6,612 bases of DNA from Xanthobacteraceae bacterium (GTDB lineage: Bacteria > Pseudomonadota > Alphaproteobacteria > Rhizobiales > Xanthobacteraceae): assembly GCA_025929595.1 (NCBI GenBank), contig JAICQA010000155.1, positions 1 to 6,612 on the forward strand, written 5' to 3'. Shown piece after piece: positions 1 to 5,232 of this stretch. Position numbers and translations under genes: made by a program. The notes beneath the pieces are model-generated. The model was not told the origin of the DNA and made no database searches. It was given only the letters and a program-made list of their open reading frames with translations. Position 1 is the first letter of the stretch; each line of letters starts with the position of its first letter.

Positions 1-635
1 AGCGCCGCGCGCTCGAGCTTGTCGTGCAGCCCGCGGCCGAGCCCGCGCAGATTCTCCTCGTTCTCGATCGGCGGGCAGGCGGCAATCGCCGAAAAGATCG
101 TCAGCCGCTCGTGGCTCTTGGCCGCGAGATAACGCCGGGCGAGGGCAAAGGTCGTGCCGCGCTCGTTGTCGGGCGCCGCTTCATCTTTCGGTGCCAAACC
201 CGTGCGCGGAATCGCGAAGTCGGCAAGCCGCTTCACGATGCGCGGCGGCAGGTCTGGTCGCTCGGCGATGGCGGCCGCGTGCGCGGCTCCGCAGAAATTC
301 AGCACCATGTGCAGCGCGGCTTCGTTGAGCGCGGTTGATCGTTTGAGGATCGGGGCCGCGACGGCGATCTCGTCGCGGGACAGTTTCTCGGCCACCTGCG
401 GCGGCGTTTCGGAGTACCCCGCAAGGCGCTCTGCGACCGCTGCGCGCGTCGCGGGTTCGGCGCGCTCAAGCAACCGGCACGCGAGTTCGGCGAATCGTGT
501 TCGCTCCGCGGCGCCGTGCACCGGCTCCTGCACGTAAAGATCTGTCAGCACTCGCAGCAGGACGGGGCGCATCTCCATGCCGTCGCGCCGGGCGATGTCG
601 ATCAGGGCCTGAATGCCGGAATGGGCGGGTGACAT
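1..635 (-). CDS. DUF2336 domain-containing protein, N-terminal part (truncated by window edge)
   Basis: An open minus-strand frame runs from ATG at 635 to the window edge without a stop, giving 211 codons; the C-terminus lies outside. The translation is helix-rich. It contains a block characteristic of DUF2336: L-T-D-L-Y near residues 30-34, then an A-E-R-L-A helix (68-72), then VAEKLSRDEIAVAAPIL (81-97) followed by R-S. Each half looks like a HEAT-like helical repeat. DUF2336 proteins are typically a few hundred residues long, so roughly the N-terminal half is probably present. Their biochemical role is not established; they are mostly alphaproteobacterial and presumed cytoplasmic, and no signal peptide or membrane helix is visible. 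The start is inferred from the family-like N-terminus (GIQALIDIARRDG) because no good Shine-Dalgarno is seen upstream. The frame stays open upstream to a stop at 687-689 but offers no better ATG. It is divergently transcribed from the 79-aa gene. Confidence 0.82.
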   Translation of the reverse strand, partial: MSPAHSGIQALIDIARRDGMEMRPVLLRVLTDLYVQEPVHGAAERTRFAELACRLLERAEPATRAAVAERLAGYSETPPQVAEKLSRDEIAVAAPILKRSTALNEAALHMVLNFCGAAHAAAIAERPDLPPRIVKRLADFAIPRTGLAPKDEAAPDNERGTTFALARRYLAAKSHERLTIFSAIAACPPIENEENLRGLGRGLHDKLERAA

Positions 636-773
636 GAGGAACTTAGCAACCGTGTTCGCGTTTAGACGAACGCTAGCGGCCGAGCGTTAGCGATCTATTA
701 ACTATGGCCGCTCCTAACTGGTGCCACGGACGGTATTCCCGTGAGTCCGGTCGGGCCCGAAGGAGGGGCGAAG
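636..773. promoter_or_regulatory. Divergent intergenic region with a small inverted repeat
   Basis: These 138 bp separate two divergent starts and so should hold promoters for both. It is visibly more AT-rich than the flanking genes around 640-705. An inverted repeat AACGCT (669-674) / AGCGTT (683-688) with an 8-nt spacer sits near the middle and could be an operator. No convincing -35/-10 pair could be assigned on either strand, so the promoter role is inferred from geometry. Confidence 0.35.
761..766 (+). promoter_or_regulatory. Ribosome binding site that fixes the start at 774
   Basis: A perfect AGGAGG lies 7 nt before ATG at 774. It lies inside the longer open frame that begins with GTG at 741, so it argues against the GTG and for the ATG. 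Confidence 0.75.
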
Positions 774-1013
774 ATGGGGTCGGTCCTGAGATTTCCCGCC
801 GAGCGCGTGCGCGGCACGCTGTATCCGGTGGAGCGGCCGCAGTCGGCGGCGATTTTGATTCTTCCGGTGATTCAGATCGAGCGCTCGATCGATCCGGCGC
901 CTTGGCCCGATGAATGGCCCGACGACGGTCCTGCCGCGCCGGGTTTTGACGCCGCGCCGCCTCGCGCCAGCAGCAGCACCAACGGCCGCCGCCGCCGCTC
1001 ACCGCGTTCCTGA
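774..1013 (+). CDS. Small conserved-looking hypothetical protein, 79 aa
   Basis: The protein starts MGSVLRFPAERVRGTL. A short hydrophobic stretch (AAILILPVIQIER, 25-37) is followed by an acidic, proline- and tryptophan-rich middle (41-56) and a basic tail with RRRR at 72-75. The hydrophobic stretch is too short for a normal membrane helix, so a soluble, partly disordered protein is likely. I do not recognise a named domain; the 'LRFP' opening followed by 'ILPVI-IER' resembles small orphan proteins I associate with Bradyrhizobium-type genomes, but that is recollection only. The start is well supported by AGGAGG 7 nt upstream. The lipoprotein gene begins 30 nt after the stop, in the same frame and on the same strand, so the two are probably co-transcribed. 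Function unknown. Confidence 0.6.
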   Translation: MGSVLRFPAERVRGTLYPVERPQSAAILILPVIQIERSIDPAPWPDEWPDDGPAAPGFDAAPPRASSSTNGRRRRSPRS

Positions 1014-1043
1014 GTTTCAAGCCGCCAACCGATCGGCCAGCGA

Positions 1044-1814
1044 ATGCAACGCCTGCGGCTGCTGTTGATTGCCGCTCTTCTGCTCGCGGCCGGTGGCTGC
1101 GCCGCGCCCGTCGGCGACTTCGGCCGCCCGCGCGCCAATGTCCTGAACGATAACGTCCTGCCGCTGGTCGGCGACACCGCGGCCTGGCTGCGCGGCGAGC
1201 CGGTCTCCGCCGCGCCCTTCACCGACGAGGAGCGCCAGCTCCGCGACATGGCCTACGCCATCCTGATGCCGCCCGACGACCGGCAGGGCTGGGAACGCCA
1301 GCTCGCCGAATGGCGCCGCACGCGCATCCTGCCCGAAAGCCGCACGCATCCGTGGCCGCCGAACTACGCCGACGTCCTGCTGCGCGAGAAATATCGCTCC
1401 TCGACCGCGCGCTACGCCAAGCTGATCGCCGATGTCCGTGCCGACAGCACGCGGCCGGGGCCGTTCTTCAACATCGCCGCGCGGGTGGCGGAAATGGACG
1501 CAGTCCGCGAAAAGGCGATCGCTCAGATGTGGCACGTCTCGGCGGAGGAGCGCGAGCACGCCTCCATTCGCATCGCCGAGAACCGCATGATCGTCGATTG
1601 GGTGCAGCGCCGCTTCAGCGAGCGGCTCGCCGGCTATCAGCTTGCGCTCGACCGGCTGGTCGTCGCGACTCCTGCGCCCGCCGCCGTCGAGGCCGAGCGC
1701 GCGATTGCGGTGCTCGCTTCACGGATAGCGGAATATCAGCCGGTGCCTGTGGCGGTCGCCGCCGTCGAGCCGCCGGTCTTTGCGCCGCCGCCGGGCGGTA
1801 CCGTCAGCAAATAG
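1044..1814 (+). CDS. Predicted outer-membrane lipoprotein, 256 aa, unknown function
   Basis: The N-terminus is a lipoprotein signal: basic n-region (MQRLR), hydrophobic core (LLLIAALLLAA, 6-16) and lipobox A-G-G-C ending at Cys19. Residue +2 after the cysteine is Ala rather than Asp, consistent with sorting to the outer membrane. The mature part is mostly charged and helical, with W/R/E-rich segments (QGWERQLAEWRRTR, 81-94; MIVDWVQRRFSERLAGYQLALDRL, about 182-205). It ends in a Pro/Val/Ala-rich tail (about 208-250) that could be a flexible linker or wall-proximal segment. I do not recognise a Pfam family. No Shine-Dalgarno is visible before ATG 1044, so translation may depend on the upstream 79-aa gene; no alternative start exists between that gene's stop and 1044. 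It converges with the methyltransferase gene across a large palindromic repeat. Confidence 0.8.
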   Translation: MQRLRLLLIAALLLAAGGCAAPVGDFGRPRANVLNDNVLPLVGDTAAWLRGEPVSAAPFTDEERQLRDMAYAILMPPDDRQGWERQLAEWRRTRILPESRTHPWPPNYADVLLREKYRSSTARYAKLIADVRADSTRPGPFFNIAARVAEMDAVREKAIAQMWHVSAEEREHASIRIAENRMIVDWVQRRFSERLAGYQLALDRLVVATPAPAAVEAERAIAVLASRIAEYQPVPVAVAAVEPPVFAPPPGGTVSK

Positions 1815-1816
1815 CG

Positions 1817-1944
1817 GTCATTCCGGGGCGCCCGCCGAAGCGTAGCGACGGCGGGCGAGCCCGGAATCCATGGGTGTCTCAACACGAACCGGCGACTCCG
1901 TTTGGATTCCGGGCCCGCTCGCTTCGCTCGCGTCCCGGAATGAC
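1817..1944. repeat. Large imperfect palindromic intergenic repeat (putative bidirectional terminator)
   Basis: The element is built from nested inverted repeats. The outer arms are GTCATTCCGGG (1817-1827) and CCCGGAATGAC (1934-1944), an exact 11-bp match. The inner arms are GCCCGGAATCCA (1859-1870) and TGGATTCCGGGC (1903-1914), an exact 12-bp match. Between the left arms is a separate hairpin, CGCCCGCCG (1829-1837) / CGGCGGGCG (1849-1857), so the whole can fold into a branched cruciform. It fills almost all of the 149 bp between two convergent genes. I recognise this layout as an abundant intergenic repeat type of Bradyrhizobium-like genomes. There is no T-tract, so a terminator or mRNA 3'-end-protecting role is inferred from its position. 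Confidence 0.8.
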
Positions 1945-1963
1945 ACCTCAGTTTGCGCCGCGC

Positions 1964-2836
1964 CTACTTCGCGCCGCGCTTGATCGTCCATTTCGACTCC
2001 TTGCCGGAGTCGGTTGAGGTGCCTTCCATCGTCGCGCCGTTCACCTTGCCGGTGAAGATGTTGCGCCCGGCGGTAAAGACGATGTCGCTGCCGACGAGCT
2101 TGCCCGTGACCGGCGCGGTGACCTCGCCGATTTTAAGCGTGCCCGAAACCATCTGGTACTTTTGCTCGAGCTTCATCTCGCCAATCGGCGTCTGCCACAC
2201 GCCTTCAACCTTCGCCGGGATGATCCAGAAATGCGCGCGGCACCACGCCGAGCAGTCGCCGCCCGCCTGGATCTGCTCATCCGGCGTCCAGTCGCCCATG
2301 TCGAAGCTGTTCGACACGACGCGTGTGCCGGGCTTCATGTCGAGCAGGATCGGCCGCAGCTTCACGTTCAGTGACGGCAGCAGGAAGAGGGTGATGACGG
2401 TAGCATCGGAAAAATTGCTCTCGAAAATATCGCCGCGCACGAATTCGACGACATTGGCAACGCCTTCCTTCTCGGCGTTGCGCTTCGACAGCGCGACCAT
2501 GTCCGGGTTGTACTCGATGCCTTTCGCTTTCACGCCGCGCTTGCCGGCGGTGATCACGGTGCGTCCGTCGCCCGAGCCGAGATCGATCACATAGTCGTCC
2601 TTCGTCACCCGCGCCATGTCGAGCATGCGGTCGACGAGCGCCTGTGGCGTCGGCACCCAGACCACGTCCTTGCCCGCCTGGCCGGATTGCGGGACGAACT
2701 CCTCGGCCTTGGACTTGGCCGCCTTGGCCGGCTCCTTCGCCGTCTGCTTGGCGGGCTGTGCGACCGCGACGCTCAGCGATAGGACCGCCGCGAGGCCGAA
2801 CGCCAGCGCACGCGGAAGCGACTGCGAAAACTCCAT
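1964..2836 (-). CDS. Exported class I SAM-dependent methyltransferase-like protein with C-terminal beta-rich domain, 290 aa
   Basis: The start at 2836 is set by GGAGG (2843-2847), 6 nt upstream; a longer open frame to 2917 lacks such support. Residues 1-26 form a Sec-type signal with a plausible cleavage at AVA|Q (26/27), followed by a Lys/Ala-rich linker (28-46). The methyltransferase core follows: VPTPQALVDRMLDMA (61-75), motif I VIDLGSGDGR (83-92), a motif II acidic residue in KGIEYNP (Glu108), GDIFE (136-140) and strand VITLFLLPSLN (147-157). The 'VPT...ML...DLGSGDGR' pattern resembles the FAM173/ATPSCKMT-type lysine methyltransferase branch. A glycine-rich beta segment with alternating hydrophobics (about 210-288) follows as an extra domain. 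The only two cysteines are in CSAWC (195-199). The substrate is unknown. A SAM-binding fold behind a signal peptide is odd: the signal could instead be an uncleaved membrane anchor. Gene is convergent with the lipoprotein gene and monocistronic by context. Confidence 0.85.
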   Translation of the reverse strand: MEFSQSLPRALAFGLAAVLSLSVAVAQPAKQTAKEPAKAAKSKAEEFVPQSGQAGKDVVWVPTPQALVDRMLDMARVTKDDYVIDLGSGDGRTVITAGKRGVKAKGIEYNPDMVALSKRNAEKEGVANVVEFVRGDIFESNFSDATVITLFLLPSLNVKLRPILLDMKPGTRVVSNSFDMGDWTPDEQIQAGGDCSAWCRAHFWIIPAKVEGVWQTPIGEMKLEQKYQMVSGTLKIGEVTAPVTGKLVGSDIVFTAGRNIFTGKVNGATMEGTSTDSGKESKWTIKRGAK

Positions 2837-2840
2837 AGAA

Positions 2841-2847
2841 TTCCTCC
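2841..2847 (-). promoter_or_regulatory. Ribosome binding site of the methyltransferase gene
   Basis: On the minus strand GGAGGAA precedes ATG at 2836; the GGAGG core ends 6 nt before the start. It decides in favour of MEFSQS over the 27-residue longer frame, and the chosen start places the signal peptide at the N-terminus. Confidence 0.75.
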
Positions 2848-2856
2848 GATGAAAAC

Positions 2857-2905
2857 GGGGCGGACTCGAACCCGAGCCGGTCGGTCTGATCCCTTTGGCC
2901 GCCCC
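2857..2905 (-). promoter_or_regulatory. Possible structured 5' leader of the methyltransferase gene
   Basis: An exact 7-bp pairing, GGGGCGG (2857-2863) with CCGCCCC (2899-2905), encloses a second small hairpin CTCG (2865-2868) / CGAG (2873-2876). The structure ends about 20 nt before the start codon. It also contains a tRNA T-loop-like string GGTTCGAGTCC on the minus strand, but the flanking bases do not pair as a T-stem. It may be a leader structure or chance in GC-rich DNA. Confidence 0.25.
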
Positions 2906-2931
2906 CGGACAAACCATAGCCGGGCAGGGCG

Positions 2932-2968
2932 AAAAAGTCAGCGGGGCTCGCCCCGGTGGGCCGGGGCG
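2932..2968 (-). terminator. Probable rho-independent terminator of the membrane-protein gene
   Basis: Read on the minus strand, an exact 8-bp stem CGCCCCGG / CCGGGGCG with a 4-nt loop (2949-2968) is followed about 12 nt later by TTTTT (2932-2936). An alternative shorter hairpin, CGGGG-CGAG-CCCCG, lies between the stem and the T-run and would bring the stem close to the T-run. It sits 33 nt after the stop codon at 3001, as expected for this gene. Confidence 0.6.
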
Positions 2969-3000
2969 GGCATGATCACTTTGGCGCTAGAATACGCCCT

Positions 3001-3495
3001 TCAGGCAGGCAATGGCGCGCGGCCGCGGAAGGCGCGCACGGCCGCAACCGTCAGTCCCACGAACAGCAGAAAAACGACGCCCTGCGCAGCGGAAAAGGGA
3101 AGCTCCGACTCCGTCGGCGCCAGTGCATGCAGGAAAGGGACTTTGCGGAATGCCTGCACCACCAGCACGAAGACGTTGAGATAGAGCGAGATCATCGCTG
3201 TGACGACGAACACCGTCCGCCAGATCCCGGCGAGGTGGGCGGCATAAAGCGCATACACCGCGACTGCCAGGAAGATCGAGCAGATGACGCCCACCCAATG
3301 CGACGGCAGAAACTGGTCGAACGGGAAGAGGAAGCCCGTGACGCAGGTCGCGATCGTTGCGCCGAGAAAGAGCGCGGTCCATCCGCTGCGCAGTTCGCCG
3401 CGCAGCAATCCCGCCGCCGCAGCGAAGCCGGCGACGATACCGACGACGCTGAGCGCTGTGTGAATGAGTGTGAAGGTGGTCGAGGCAAAGAACAT
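3001..3495 (-). CDS. Five-helix integral membrane protein, 164 aa, unknown function
   Basis: Hydrophobic segments at about residues 8-31, 39-58, 66-88, 93-115 and 135-155 predict five membrane helices. Between them are a conserved-looking FPFDQFLPSHWVG turn (57-69) and a polar loop RKVPFLHALAPTESELPF (117-134) before the last helix. There is no signal peptide apart from the first helix, so the protein should be in the inner membrane. It resembles small proteobacterial conserved hypothetical membrane proteins of similar length, but I cannot name a family, transport substrate or enzymatic activity. The start at 3495 has GGGAG (3502-3506) 6 nt upstream. It is followed by a hairpin and T-run terminator and preceded at 75 nt by the 64-aa gene on the same strand, so the two could share a transcript. 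Confidence 0.78.
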   Translation of the reverse strand: MFFASTTFTLIHTALSVVGIVAGFAAAAGLLRGELRSGWTALFLGATIATCVTGFLFPFDQFLPSHWVGVICSIFLAVAVYALYAAHLAGIWRTVFVVTAMISLYLNVFVLVVQAFRKVPFLHALAPTESELPFSAAQGVVFLLFVGLTVAAVRAFRGRAPLPA

Positions 3496-3539
3496 CGCAA
3501 GCTCCCTTTCGCCGAGGGAACATTACAACTGCTTCGATG

Positions 3540-3564
3540 CGCCCGCCACGTTCGGCGGCGGGCG
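3540..3564 (-). terminator. GC-rich hairpin between the 64-aa gene and the membrane-protein gene
   Basis: An exact 8-bp stem, CGCCCGCC (3540-3547) / GGCGGGCG (3557-3564), lies just after the stop codon of the 64-aa gene. On the minus strand no T-run follows, so it may stabilise the mRNA end, attenuate transcription or be a weak terminator rather than a standard intrinsic terminator. Confidence 0.35.
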
Positions 3565-3570
3565 TCCCGT

Positions 3571-3765
3571 CTATTTTCTGAGCAGCACCATCTTGTTGCC
3601 GATCGGTTTGATGCGGCCTTCGAGCCAGGCCTCGCTTTCCGCGAGCGCCTTGTAGGCATTGGCGATGCTTTGATGCGTTTGCCGTTCCGGCTCGGACTTC
3701 GCCTGCCGCGCCGCCTTCAGTTCGCGCGCGGCGCGCTCCCGGAATTCATGGACCGTGTCGGTCAT
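3571..3765 (-). CDS. Small helical hypothetical protein, 64 aa
   Basis: The product is highly charged and almost certainly all-helical: EFRERAARELKAARQAKSE (about 7-25), a second helix through HQSIANAYKALAESEAWLEG (31-50), then a short basic tail ending LLRK. There are no cysteines, signal peptide or membrane segment. The arrangement suggests a helical hairpin or small coiled coil in the cytoplasm. I do not recognise a family. The start at 3765 is chosen because GGAGG (3771-3775) lies 5 nt upstream; the ATG at 3777 overlaps that site and has no site of its own. The base composition resembles the neighbouring genes, which supports it being a real gene despite its size. Function unknown. Confidence 0.62.
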   Translation of the reverse strand: MTDTVHEFRERAARELKAARQAKSEPERQTHQSIANAYKALAESEAWLEGRIKPIGNKMVLLRK

Positions 3766-3839
3766 CGACGCCTCCATCGACTTTTGCGGCGGACCAAGAG
3801 CCCCCGCCGAGCGATCGTCCGTCCCCGTCCTGCGATGAG

Positions 3840-3865
3840 GGAACCTAGCACGGGTTCCATGACAA
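3840..3865 (-). promoter_or_regulatory. Dyad next to a -35-like hexamer upstream of the 64-aa gene
   Basis: GGAACC (3840-3845) and GGTTCC (3853-3858) form an exact 6-bp inverted repeat with a 7-nt spacer. Directly beside it, the minus strand reads TTGTCA (3865-3860), close to the -35 consensus, but no matching -10 is found at 17 nt. It could be an operator for the 64-aa gene; evidence is weak. Confidence 0.2.
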
Positions 3866-3929
3866 GAGTGTGGCGCGTGGAACGCGTGCGCCGTTCACGA
3901 CTTCGCGCGAAGCGCGGCGATCGCTGCGT

Positions 3930-3961
3930 AAAAAGAGCGCGACGGCGCAAAGTGCACCGCC
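3930..3961 (-). terminator. Rho-independent terminator of the hydrolase gene
   Basis: Read on the minus strand, GGCGGTGC pairs with GCGCCGTC (plus positions 3954-3961 and 3941-3948) through an 8-bp stem with two G-U pairs and a 5-nt loop. It is followed by GCGCTC and then TTTTTA (T-run at 3930-3934). It starts 24 nt after the stop codon of the hydrolase gene at 3985. Confidence 0.6.
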
Positions 3962-3984
3962 GCAAAAACAATTATGTGCGCGAA

Positions 3985-5031
3985 CTAGCCGCCAAGTGCG
4001 AACACTTTGCGCAAAAATGTAACGGCGGCCTTGGACGCCGCGTCGCGCGCCGCCTTGTTGCCCTGCACGCTTGCGCCGCGTCCACGGCATTTTGCCGTGA
4101 CCGCCTGGATCTGGTCGGCCGCGATACGCTGTCCGCTCGAACGGTCCATGATCGCGAAGCTCTCGACGTCGAATTCGTACGGACAATTCGGAATTGTCGT
4201 CACCAGGTTGGCATTCTTGAGCAGACGCGTGTCGTCGGAATCGAATTTGTGATGCGCGCCTTTGAGAGCGACAAATTCGACCGGCGTTCCGAGCTTGCCG
4301 ATCTCGGCCGAATACTCGCGGCATGGCCCGATCGGCGTGTAATCGTCCGCGTCGCCGTGGATCCAGAGCATCGGTGCTTTGCCGAACACACCGGCCTTCG
4401 GCGCGAAGCGGAGCAGGCCGTTGCAGCCGCCGGCATAGACGGGAATGTGAGCGGCAAAACGCAGGCCGTCCGGCAGCTTCATCCAGCCGTTGACGCGCTG
4501 CACGGCGGTACGCCACGCGGTCGTGCCGCCGCGCGAGAAGCCCATCACCGCGATGCGCTTGGCGTCGATGCGCGGATGCGAGGCGAGGACCTTCAGCGCC
4601 GAGAACGCGTCGTTGATGTCGGCCGCGAACGGCACCAGCGTCTGGTCCTCCGCCGTGCTCTTGACCCCGCGCGGGCCGAACGTGTCGAGGGAAAAGACCG
4701 CGATGCCGGCGGCGTTGAACTGCTTCGGCCAGTAGTCGGTCATCGCGCTGTAGATGCCGCCCGAGCCGTGCACGAGGATGACGGCTGGTACTTTCTCATC
4801 GCCTTTGGGCAGGAAAAGATGGCCGACGATCTCGGCGGGTTGTCCCGGCACGCCTTTCGCGAGCTCACCGAGCGTCTTGCTGGTCGTGGTCGCAAACTTG
4901 TAGGCGCCGCTGGCAGACGCCGCGTCAAAGCTGGTTACGGCTTTCTGCGCCGATGCAGTGGACGCCGCGGCTGCGCACATCATAAAAGCCGCCGCGGCAA
5001 GCGCGGCGAAACGAAGCCCTGAGGAAAACAT
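3985..5031 (-). CDS. Exported dienelactone-hydrolase-like alpha/beta hydrolase, 348 aa
   Basis: Residues 1-28 form a Sec signal peptide with a clear ASA|Q cleavage site (28/29), so the enzyme should act in the periplasm. The alpha/beta-hydrolase core shows the oxyanion-loop motif VILVHGSGG (84-92), the nucleophile elbow GFSRG with Ser166, an acid region HGDADDYTP (225-233, Asp229 or Asp230) and the histidine motif GAHHKFD (258-264, probably His261). The order and motifs fit the dienelactone hydrolase superfamily, although Ser replaces the Cys of classical dienelactone hydrolases, as in most broad esterase-like members. The mature part has four cysteines (203, 237, 283, 315), enough for two disulfides, which agrees with export. 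About 60 residues follow the catalytic His. Natural substrate unknown; probably a carboxylic ester or similar. The Shine-Dalgarno is weak (AGGGGTGG region near 5038-5045). It ends in an intrinsic terminator and looks monocistronic. Confidence 0.88.
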   Translation of the reverse strand: MFSSGLRFAALAAAAFMMCAAAASTASAQKAVTSFDAASASGAYKFATTTSKTLGELAKGVPGQPAEIVGHLFLPKGDEKVPAVILVHGSGGIYSAMTDYWPKQFNAAGIAVFSLDTFGPRGVKSTAEDQTLVPFAADINDAFSALKVLASHPRIDAKRIAVMGFSRGGTTAWRTAVQRVNGWMKLPDGLRFAAHIPVYAGGCNGLLRFAPKAGVFGKAPMLWIHGDADDYTPIGPCREYSAEIGKLGTPVEFVALKGAHHKFDSDDTRLLKNANLVTTIPNCPYEFDVESFAIMDRSSGQRIAADQIQAVTAKCRGRGASVQGNKAARDAASKAAVTFLRKVFALGG

Positions 5032-5055
5032 GGAAAGCCACCCCTGTTACGAGCG

Positions 5056-5083
5056 GGCTCTCGCGGCGAAGTTGCGGAGAGCC
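5056..5083 (-). promoter_or_regulatory. Hairpin in the leader of the hydrolase gene
   Basis: GGCTCTC (5056-5062) and GAGAGCC (5077-5083) pair exactly over 7 bp. The hairpin lies 25-52 nt before the start codon of the hydrolase gene, so it would be in the mRNA leader if transcription starts upstream. Function not known. Confidence 0.25.
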
Positions 5084-5109
5084 GCCCGGTGAGGGAATGC
5101 TAATCCGAA

Positions 5110-5208
5110 GGCGGTAGGGCGCAATAGCGAAGCCTATTGCGCCGCGTGAGCTTGCGAATTGGTCAAGTCGTCGAGGGTTTCGCTGCGCTCAACCCGGCCT
5201 ACGCCAGA
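5110..5208. repeat. Mosaic palindromic intergenic repeat
   Basis: Two hairpins lie between near-matching outer arms, GGCGGTAGG (5110-5118) and CCTACGCC near 5200-5207, which differ by one inserted G. The left hairpin is GGCGCAATAG (5118-5127) / CTATTGCGCC (5134-5143), exact over 10 bp with loop CGAAGC. The right hairpin is GGGTT...AACCC around TTCGCTGCGCTC (about 5175-5195). The GTAGG...CCTAC frame and the 'TTCGCTGCGCTCAACCC' core are, from memory, typical of dispersed intergenic repeats in Bradyrhizobium-like and other proteobacterial genomes. It lies downstream of the DUF1254 gene and may serve as its transcript end. No gene is seen in 5032-5232. Confidence 0.65.
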
Positions 5209-5232
5209 CATTGATTTTGGTGACCGCTGACT

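Noticed and set aside
24..537. Two plus-strand open frames opposite the DUF2336 gene
   Set aside because: The minus strand encodes recognisable DUF2336 sequence through the whole stretch; the plus frames are Arg/Ala/Ser-rich shadows.
1017..1559. Minus-strand open frame of 180 codons opposite the lipoprotein gene
   Set aside because: It is fully antisense to a gene with a clear lipobox signal, and its translation looks like a low-complexity mirror of that gene. No start signal is seen.
1953..2594. Plus-strand open frame of 213 codons opposite the methyltransferase gene
   Set aside because: The opposite strand carries a clear signal peptide and SAM-binding motif with a good ribosome binding site; this frame has neither motif nor start signal.
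2857..2929. Possible tRNA gene on the minus strand
   Set aside because: Only the T-loop string is present. The bases that should form the T-stem do not pair beyond two positions, the enclosing stem spans about 49 nt instead of about 72, and no anticodon or D-arm is found.
3901..3912. Palindrome CTTCGCGCGAAG as a regulatory site
   Set aside because: It is an exact 12-bp palindrome but lies in very GC-rich DNA downstream of the hydrolase terminator, far from any start, and has no known binding protein that I can name.
2956..5022. A 688-codon open frame on the plus strand, starting with GTG inside the terminator hairpin
   Set aside because: It runs antisense through three minus-strand genes with signal peptides, membrane helices or catalytic motifs. 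Its translation is rich in Arg, His, Asp and Glu with no recognisable domain, and it has no ribosome binding site. Long antisense frames are common in GC-rich genomes.
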